Program-made: the position numbers and the translations under genes
Shown here: positions 58,469 through 64,000 of the stretch, in pieces
Numbering within the stretch: the stretch's first letter is position 1
Layout: each line of letters starts with the position of its first letter
NCBI RefSeq assembly: GCF_018130545.1
Contig: NZ_JAFCKF010000006.1
Coordinates: forward strand, 124,001 to 188,000
Source: Bradyrhizobium tropiciagri
GTDB taxonomy: Bacteria > Pseudomonadota > Alphaproteobacteria > Rhizobiales > Xanthobacteraceae
DNA length: 64,000 bases
Direction of reading: 5' to 3'
The notes under the pieces: model-generated
Told to the model about the DNA's origin: nothing
The model's input: the letters and a program-made list of their open reading frames with translations, nothing else
Database searches by the model: none

Positions 58469-59473
58469 ATGTCGGTGAAGAAAAAGCCTCTCGTCGTCGT
58501 CACCCGCAAGCTGCCGGACTCGATCGAGACCCGGATGCGCGAGCTGTTCGACGCCAGACTGAATCTCGACGACACGCCGATGACGCCGGAACAGATCGCG
58601 GAGGCGGCGAGGACCGCCGACGTGCTGGTGCCGACCGTGACCGACATGGTCCGCGAGGACGTGATCAACCAGCCCGACTGCAAGCTGAAGATGATCGCCA
58701 ATTTCGGCAATGGCGTCGACAATATCGACGTGGCGGCTGCGCATGCCCGCGGCATCACGGTGACCAACACGCCGAAGGTGCTGACCGAGGACACCGCCGA
58801 CATGACCATGGCGCTGATCCTCGCGGTGCCGCGCCGCATGATCGAGGGCGCCTCGATCCTGACCGAAGGCAAGCAGCATTGGGCAGGCTGGTCGCCTACC
58901 TGGATGCTCGGCCACCGCATCGGGGGAAAAAGGCTCGGCATCATCGGCATGGGCCGTATCGGCCAGGCCGTGGCACGCCGCGCCCGCGCCTTCGGCCTGC
59001 AGATCCACTATCACAACCGCCGCCCGGTGGCGCCCATGATCGCCGACGAGCTCGGGGCGACCTATTGGGAAAGCCTCGACCAGATGCTGGCGCGGATGGA
59101 CATCATCTCGGTGAACTGCCCCCACACGCCCGCGACCTATCATCTGCTCTCGGCGCGGCGGCTCAAGCTGATCCGGAAAGAGGCCTATATCGTCAACACC
59201 GCGCGCGGCGAGGTGATCGACGAGGACACCCTGATCAAGCTGATCGAAGCCGGCGATGTCGGCGGCGCCGGCCTCGACGTCTATGAGCACGAGCCCGCGG
59301 TCAATCCGAAGCTGGTGCGGCTCGCCCGGGCCGGCAAGGTGACGCTGCTGCCGCATATGGGCTCAGCCACCATCGAAGGCCGCGTCGAGATGGGCGAGAA
59401 GGTGATCATCAACATCCGAACCTTCCTCGACGCCCACAAGCCGCCGGACCGCGTGCTGCCGAGCATGCTGTAG
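58469..59473 (+). CDS. D-isomer-specific 2-hydroxyacid dehydrogenase (glyoxylate reductase type)
   Basis: 334 residues. The NAD-binding motif is KRLGIIGMGRIGQAVARRARA. The catalytic Arg is in YIVNTARGEVIDEDTL, the Glu in VYEHEPAVNPKLV and the His in LLPHMGSATIEGR. The layout is that of glyoxylate/hydroxypyruvate reductases and related enzymes; substrate not proven. Cytosolic. It starts about 335 bases after the divergent SH3 gene and ends close to a family 5 half-repeat. Confidence 0.88.
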   Translation: MSVKKKPLVVVTRKLPDSIETRMRELFDARLNLDDTPMTPEQIAEAARTADVLVPTVTDMVREDVINQPDCKLKMIANFGNGVDNIDVAAAHARGITVTNTPKVLTEDTADMTMALILAVPRRMIEGASILTEGKQHWAGWSPTWMLGHRIGGKRLGIIGMGRIGQAVARRARAFGLQIHYHNRRPVAPMIADELGATYWESLDQMLARMDIISVNCPHTPATYHLLSARRLKLIRKEAYIVNTARGEVIDEDTLIKLIEAGDVGGAGLDVYEHEPAVNPKLVRLARAGKVTLLPHMGSATIEGRVEMGEKVIINIRTFLDAHKPPDRVLPSML

Positions 59474-59480
59474 GGCGCCT

Positions 59481-59497
59481 GTAGCCCGGATGGAGCC
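59481..59497. repeat. Half-copy of repeat family 5
   Basis: GTAGCCCGGATGGAGCC, matching the left half of the element at 53531-53649. It lies directly after the dehydrogenase stop. Confidence 0.6.
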
Positions 59498-59593
59498 AAC
59501 CTCCCCTGAAAAGGAGCGGTCGCCTAGCTCGTCAGAGCAAATATCGAAAACAACCCCATGCACAGTAGCCGGGGCGGCCGATCCGCATTCGGT

Positions 59594-59713
59594 GTCGTCC
59601 CTGCGAAAGCAGGGACCCATAACCACCGATGTTCATGGTTGTACTGAGCTGGAGCCCCAGCCTTAGTCATTGGAAGAGCTGTGGTTATGGGTCCCGGCTT
59701 TCGCCGGGACGAC
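59594..59713. repeat. Intergenic palindromic repeat family 1, copy C
   Basis: 120 bases with GTCGTCCCTGCGAAAGCAGG at the left and TCCCGGCTTTCGCCGGGACG at the right, and a GCTGGAGCCCCAGC core. It separates the dehydrogenase from the convergent LysR gene, a fit for a bidirectional terminator. Confidence 0.85.
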
Positions 59714-59732
59714 GATATGGTGGCAGCTGGAC

Positions 59733-60644
59733 CTATTTCTTCCGCCGCGCCTGCTTGCGCCAATCCGCCACGAACGACACGAACGCAGCGAGCGCGGGCG
59801 GCGGCTGGCGGCGGCTCGGATAATAGAGGAACGGTCCGTCGAACGGCGGGCACCAATCGTCGAGCACGCTGACCAGCGCACCGGACTTCACGCCGTAGCG
59901 GACGTAGCCCTCGAACGTCGCCCAGTAGCCGACGCCGTCATGGACCGCACGCAGCGCGAGGCCGAGATGGGTCGCGGTCAGCTTGGCCGGCGGCGAGATC
60001 TTCACCACCCGGCCGTTCTTCTCGAACTCCCAATCGAACATCACGCCATTGCTGAAGCGGCTGCGGATGCAGGCATGCGCCAGCAGATCCTTCGGCTGCA
60101 TCGGCCGGCCATGCTTCGCGACATACTCGCGCGACGCCACGATTGCGTAGCGCTGCGGCGCACCGAGCGGCACCGCCACCATGTCCTGCGCCAGATGCTC
60201 GCCATAGCGCACGCCGGCGTCAAAGCCCTGCGCGACGATGTCGACGAAGGCGCTCTCGGCCACGAGGTCGAGATCGATCTGCGGATATCTGGCGAGGAAC
60301 GGCGCGATCATCGGCGCCAGCACGAGGTCGACCGCAGGCGGCGGCGCATTGATGCGCAGGCGCCCCGACGGCTCGGCGCGCAGGCCGCGCACCTCGGTGA
60401 TCGCGTCCGCGACATTGACCATCGCCGGCGCGACACGGGCCAGCAGCAGCTCGCCGGCCTCGGTCAGCGCGACGCTGCGGGTGGTGCGGTTCATCAGGCG
60501 GACGCCGAGCCGCTCCTCCATGTCGCGCAGGCGCTGGCTGAGGCTCGAAACCGAGACGCGGCTCTCCAGCGCCGCACGCCGGAAGTTGCGCGTGCGCGCC
60601 ACCGCCACGAAGGCATCGAGGTCGCGAAGGTCGAAATCCTGCAT
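59733..60644 (-). CDS. LysR-family transcriptional regulator
   Basis: 303 residues. The N-terminal winged helix [45 protein letters not shown] is typical LysR, followed by a type 2 periplasmic-binding-like effector domain. It diverges from the aldo-keto reductase with 122 bases between, the usual arrangement for a LysR regulator and its target, so control of that gene is likely (inference). The ATG at 60644 is preferred over an upstream ATG. Confidence 0.88.
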   Translation of the reverse strand: MQDFDLRDLDAFVAVARTRNFRRAALESRVSVSSLSQRLRDMEERLGVRLMNRTTRSVALTEAGELLLARVAPAMVNVADAITEVRGLRAEPSGRLRINAPPPAVDLVLAPMIAPFLARYPQIDLDLVAESAFVDIVAQGFDAGVRYGEHLAQDMVAVPLGAPQRYAIVASREYVAKHGRPMQPKDLLAHACIRSRFSNGVMFDWEFEKNGRVVKISPPAKLTATHLGLALRAVHDGVGYWATFEGYVRYGVKSGALVSVLDDWCPPFDGPFLYYPSRRQPPPALAAFVSFVADWRKQARRKK

Positions 60645-60766
60645 TGTTCGATATAGTGAACAACCCATTCTGGATTGTCCAGCTTATCCCGAAAACCGGA
60701 TCGGCCCATATCAGCCGCGTCATTTTGGCGGCGGATAATCCGTCGCGACCTCCAGGGAGCACCACC

Positions 60767-61774
60767 ATGGACACACGCAAACTCGGTTCCACCGGCCCCA
60801 CGGTTTCGCAGATCGGCCTCGGCTGCATGGGGATGTCCGACTTCTACGGCCCGACCGACCGCGGCGAGAGCATCGCCACCATCCACGCCGCGCTCGAGGC
60901 CGGCATCACGCTCCTCGATACCGGCGACTTCTACGGCATGGGCCACAACGAGATGCTGATCGGCGAGGCGCTGAAGAGCCGCAGCCGCGACAATCTGCAG
61001 ATCAGCGTCAAGTTCGGCGCGCTGCGCGACCGCAATTACGGCTTCCTCGGCTATGACAGCCGCCCGGTCGCCGTGAAGAATTTCGTCGCCTACTCGCTGC
61101 AACGGCTCGGCGTCGATCACATCGACATCTACCGCCCGGCGCGGCTCGATCCCAACGTTCCGATTGAGGACACGGTCGGCGCGATGGCCGACATGATCAA
61201 GGCCGGCTGGATCAGGCATATCGGGCTGTCCGAGGTCGGCTCCGACACCATCCGTCGCGCTCAGAAGGTGCATCCGATCGCCGATCTGCAGATCGAATAT
61301 TCGCTGGTATCGCGCGGCATCGAGACCGACATTTTGAAAACCTGCCGCGAGCTCGGCATCGGCATCACCGCCTATGGCGTGCTGGCGCGCGGGTTGATCA
61401 GCGGGCACTGGTCGAAGGACCGCGGCGGCGCAAAGGATTTTCGGCTGCTGAGCCCGCGCTTCCAGGCCGGCAACATCGACACCAACCTGGCGCTCGCGGA
61501 TCGGCTGCGCATCATCGCCGGCGAGATCGGCGCCTCTCCGGCGCAGGTCGCGATTGCCTGGGTCGCGGCGCAGGGCAAGGACATCGTGCCGCTGGTCGGC
61601 GCACGGCGGCGCGAGCGGCTGACCGAGGCGCTCGGCGCGCTCGATGTGAAGCTGACCGCGGCGCATCTTGCCGCACTCGCCGAGGCATTTCCGCACGGCG
61701 CGGCCGCCGGCGGACGCTATCCGGAGGATCACCTCCGACACATGGACAGCGAGAAGCCCGCGACCGTGTCCTAG
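60767..61774 (+). CDS. Aldo-keto reductase
   Basis: 335 residues, NADPH-dependent (beta/alpha)8 barrel. The N-terminal [26 protein letters not shown] and [21 protein letters not shown] (catalytic Asp and Tyr) are clear, and the Lys lies in [10 protein letters not shown]. The position of the usual catalytic His reads [17 protein letters not shown], without His, a variation that occurs in one AKR subgroup. Substrate unknown. It is probably regulated by the divergent LysR protein. Its stop codon lies inside a CTAG shared with the convergent moeB gene. Confidence 0.87.
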   Translation: MDTRKLGSTGPTVSQIGLGCMGMSDFYGPTDRGESIATIHAALEAGITLLDTGDFYGMGHNEMLIGEALKSRSRDNLQISVKFGALRDRNYGFLGYDSRPVAVKNFVAYSLQRLGVDHIDIYRPARLDPNVPIEDTVGAMADMIKAGWIRHIGLSEVGSDTIRRAQKVHPIADLQIEYSLVSRGIETDILKTCRELGIGITAYGVLARGLISGHWSKDRGGAKDFRLLSPRFQAGNIDTNLALADRLRIIAGEIGASPAQVAIAWVAAQGKDIVPLVGARRRERLTEALGALDVKLTAAHLAALAEAFPHGAAAGGRYPEDHLRHMDSEKPATVS

Positions 61775-62577
61775 CTGACTATATGCCCGCTCAGATCGGT
61801 GATCCCAGGTGCATCACCGTTGAGCGGGTTCTGCGGATCGCGCGCGTAGCGCAAGGTTTCGAACCGCATCGCGCGCGCATCCACCATCAGCAGGCGGCCG
61901 ACCAGGCCGTCGCCGAAGCCGACGATCTCGCGGATCGCCTCCAGCGCCATCATCGATCCCAGCACGCCGGCGAGCGCGCCCATCACGCCGGCCTCGGCGC
62001 AGGCCGGCACCGTGCCCGGCGGCGGCGCTTCCGGAAACAGGCAGCGATAGGTCGGGTTGAACACGCCTTCGGCGTTCTTCTCATGCGCGCGGATCGTGGT
62101 CAGCGAACCGTCGAACTGTCCCAGTGCCGCCGTGATCAGCGGCCGCTTGGCGAGGAAGCAGGCATCGGCGACCAGATAGCGGGTCTCGAAATTGTCGGAG
62201 CCGTCGAGCACGAGATCGTAATTTCCGATCAACGCCATCGCATTGTCGGCGGTGAGCCGCATCGGATGCGCCTCGAACGTCACGTGCGGATTGAGCGCGT
62301 GAATCTGCGCCGCCGCGCTGTCGACCTTGCGCTTGCCGATGTCGGATGTCGTGTGGATGATCTGGCGCTGCAAATTGGAGAGCGAGACGATATCGTCATC
62401 GATCACGCCGAGCCGGCCGACGCCGGCGGCGGCGAGATACATCAGCACCGGCGCGCCGAGGCCGCCGGCGCCGATCACCAGCACCGACGCCTTTTTCAGC
62501 GCGTTCTGGCCGGGGCCGCCCACCTCGCGCAGCACGATGTGGCGGGCATAGCGTTCGAGCTCGTCAGCACTCAGCAT
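61771..62577 (-). CDS. MoeB/ThiF-family adenylyltransferase
   Basis: 268 residues, E1-like fold. The ATP-binding segment [41 protein letters not shown] is diagnostic, with [19 protein letters not shown] later. Such proteins adenylate the C-terminus of MoaD or ThiS for molybdopterin or thiamin synthesis. The zinc Cys pair of E. coli MoeB is incomplete: TYRC in place of CYRC, and the usual second pair is not seen at the C-terminus. ACAEAGVMG supplies the conserved Cys. The ATG at 62577 is used; a GTG at 62583 is possible. Confidence 0.9.
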   Translation of the reverse strand: MLSADELERYARHIVLREVGGPGQNALKKASVLVIGAGGLGAPVLMYLAAAGVGRLGVIDDDIVSLSNLQRQIIHTTSDIGKRKVDSAAAQIHALNPHVTFEAHPMRLTADNAMALIGNYDLVLDGSDNFETRYLVADACFLAKRPLITAALGQFDGSLTTIRAHEKNAEGVFNPTYRCLFPEAPPPGTVPACAEAGVMGALAGVLGSMMALEAIREIVGFGDGLVGRLLMVDARAMRFETLRYARDPQNPLNGDAPGITDLSGHIVS

Positions 62578-62685
62578 TGTCACGTCCTGCGCGTTCCCTG
62601 AACCGGAGCGCGGTTGTTGCCGACCAAGCAGATGTGCTTAATTGCGTCGACGTCAATGGTATCAGTCATTTCCCCCGGATTTGTC

Positions 62686-64000
62686 ATGAGATTGGTGCTT
62701 TCGGCAACATTGATGGTCGCGGCTATTGGCGCGGCGCAGGCCCAGATGACACCGCCGACGACGGCGGGTGCCAAGCCGAAAACGGTGACGACGGTGCCGG
62801 TTCGCCCGGCGCTGCAGAAGCCGGAGGATACCGCGGGCGCGATGGCGCAGGCCGAGCGGCTGGCGCTGCAATCCGACCTCGCCTGGGTCGGCGAATATAA
62901 CGGCGCGATTACCGGCGACGTCAGCGAGCGCATGGTCAATGCGATCAAGGAATTCCAGAAGAACCGCGGCGGCAAGCCGACCGGCGTGCTGAACCCGCAG
63001 GAGCGCGGCGTGCTCGCCGATACCGCGCGGCGGAAGCAGGAGAGCGTCGGCTGGCGGATCGTCACCGAGCCCGCCACCGGGGCGCGGCTCGGCATTCCCA
63101 CAAAACTGGTGCCGCAGCTCATCAGCGATGCTTCCGGCGCCAAATGGACCTCGCCGACCGGCACGGTTCAGGTGCTGCTGACCCGGCGCAAGGAAGCGAG
63201 CCCGACAACCGCAAAGCTTGCCGAGCAGGAAAAGAAGGAGCCGGCCGGCCGCACCATCGACTATACCGTGGTGAAGCCGGATTTCTTCGTGCTGTCGGGC
63301 ATGCAGGGGCTGAAGAAGTTCTATCTCCGCGGCACCTTGAAGGGTGACGAGGTCCGCATCCTCACCATCCTCTATGACCAGGCGATGCAGACCACCGTCG
63401 AACCGGTTGTCATCGCGATGTCGAGCTCGTTCAGCGCATTTCCATCGGGCGTGCAGGCCGGGCCGCCGCCGCGCAAGACCGTCGAATATGCCACCGGCGT
63501 TGTGGTCAGCGACGACGGCGCTGTTGTAACCGACCGCGTGGCGACCGCCGACTGCATCGCGCTGACGATCCCCGGCTACGGCAGTGCCGATCGGGTCGCC
63601 GAGGACAAGGAGCACGATCTCGCTCTGCTGCGCATCTACGGCGCGCGCGGGTTGAAACCGCTCAACATCGCCGGCCAGGCGACGCAGACCGCACTCGATA
63701 TCACCGGCATCGCCGATCCGCAGAACCAGGGCGGCGGCGCGGCCGCGAGCAGCGTCAAGGCTTCGGTCGCGCAACTCGGCGGCGGCGATCAGGCGCTGTC
63801 ACCGCCGCCTGCGCTCGGATTTTCCGGCGCGGCGGCACTCGACGGCAGCGGCAAGTTCGCCGGTATCGCATTGCTCAAGCCCGTCATCGTTGCAGGCCCG
63901 GCGAACGCGGCACCGCCGGCGCAGGCCGCGCTGGTGCCGGCCGACACGGTGCGCAGCTTCCTGAAGGCGCAGGGCGTCAACGCGGCGGGCGAATCGGCCG
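62686..64000 (+). CDS. Peptidoglycan-binding / trypsin-fold protein, partial; catalytic His apparently missing
   Basis: About 438 residues are visible; the C-terminus is beyond the window. A signal peptide (LVLSATLMVAAIGAAQAQ) is followed by a peptidoglycan-binding-1-like helical segment (~60-110: ITGDVSERMVNAIKEFQKNRGG) and then a trypsin-like region. The strand GVVVSDDGAVVT matches the segment before the catalytic His of HtrA-type proteases, but the next residues are DRVATADC (~283-290), with no His. The Asp segment EHDLALLRIYG is present and a Ser-Gly is seen in GFSGAAALDG. It may be an inactive, substrate-binding pseudoprotease in the periplasm. Confidence 0.7.
   Translation, partial: MRLVLSATLMVAAIGAAQAQMTPPTTAGAKPKTVTTVPVRPALQKPEDTAGAMAQAERLALQSDLAWVGEYNGAITGDVSERMVNAIKEFQKNRGGKPTGVLNPQERGVLADTARRKQESVGWRIVTEPATGARLGIPTKLVPQLISDASGAKWTSPTGTVQVLLTRRKEASPTTAKLAEQEKKEPAGRTIDYTVVKPDFFVLSGMQGLKKFYLRGTLKGDEVRILTILYDQAMQTTVEPVVIAMSSSFSAFPSGVQAGPPPRKTVEYATGVVVSDDGAVVTDRVATADCIALTIPGYGSADRVAEDKEHDLALLRIYGARGLKPLNIAGQATQTALDITGIADPQNQGGGAAASSVKASVAQLGGGDQALSPPPALGFSGAAALDGSGKFAGIALLKPVIVAGPANAAPPAQAALVPADTVRSFLKAQGVNAAGESA

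Overview
The window is GC-rich chromosomal DNA from an alphaproteobacterium of the Bradyrhizobium / Nitrobacteraceae group. The strongest pointer is an Irr protein with Cys29 in a GCPWHD heme-regulatory motif and His117-119, the layout described for Bradyrhizobium japonicum Irr. Gene order also fits: a tsaB-rimI-fur-(HAD)-miaB-phoH-ybeY-corC-lnt-XRE-trmB run, a rimP-nusA-ylxR-infB-rbfA-truB-rpsO-pnp run, and fabA-fabB divergent from irr. The intergenic repeats are of a kind common in this group. No rRNA, tRNA, CRISPR array, prophage or insertion sequence was recognised.

Layout. 1-24 kb is mostly accessory metabolism in short transcription units: a partial FUSC-type membrane protein, an MmgE/PrpD protein, a DUF1330 protein, two serine hydrolases, a membrane-anchored AraC regulator, a pirin, a long-form PurC, a crotonase, a SulP-STAS-cNMP-binding fusion, a GntR/FAD-oxidase pair divergent from an orphan amino-acid-binding protein, a TonB-dependent receptor, a succinate-semialdehyde-type dehydrogenase, an acyl-CoA ligase and a PfkB sugar/adenosine kinase. 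24-41.5 kb is mainly housekeeping: murJ, trpS, a stress protein, a NifU/Nfu scaffold, then tsaB through lnt, a PraR/PhrR-type XRE regulator, an M20 peptidase, trmB, a phytanoyl-CoA-dioxygenase-like protein and a DUF2336 protein. 41.5-52.3 kb is the transcription/translation/RNA-decay operon from rimP to pnp. 52.4-57.6 kb holds a GNAT enzyme, a glutathione transferase and the unsaturated-fatty-acid set fabA-fabB-fabV, divergent from irr. 57.6-64 kb returns to small units: an SH3 protein, a D-2-hydroxyacid dehydrogenase, a LysR/aldo-keto reductase pair, MoeB/ThiF and the start of a trypsin-fold protein that seems to lack its catalytic His.

How parts work together. Iron is a theme: fur and irr are both present, the irr promoter has a plausible three-hexamer Fur site, and the TonB receptor promoter region carries two imperfect Irr-box-like palindromes. 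The rimP operon seems to be preceded by a structured leader with an intrinsic terminator and a seven-codon reading frame, suggesting transcription attenuation. Two slots in otherwise conserved gene orders have unusual occupants: FabV where S. meliloti has FabI, and an M20 peptidase where metK often lies. At least three families of intergenic palindromic repeats occur in three copies each, with further degenerate families.

I found no convincing novel multi-gene system. The best leads are the rimP leader, the iron-regulatory sites, the FabV replacement, the GntR direct repeats and the repeat families.
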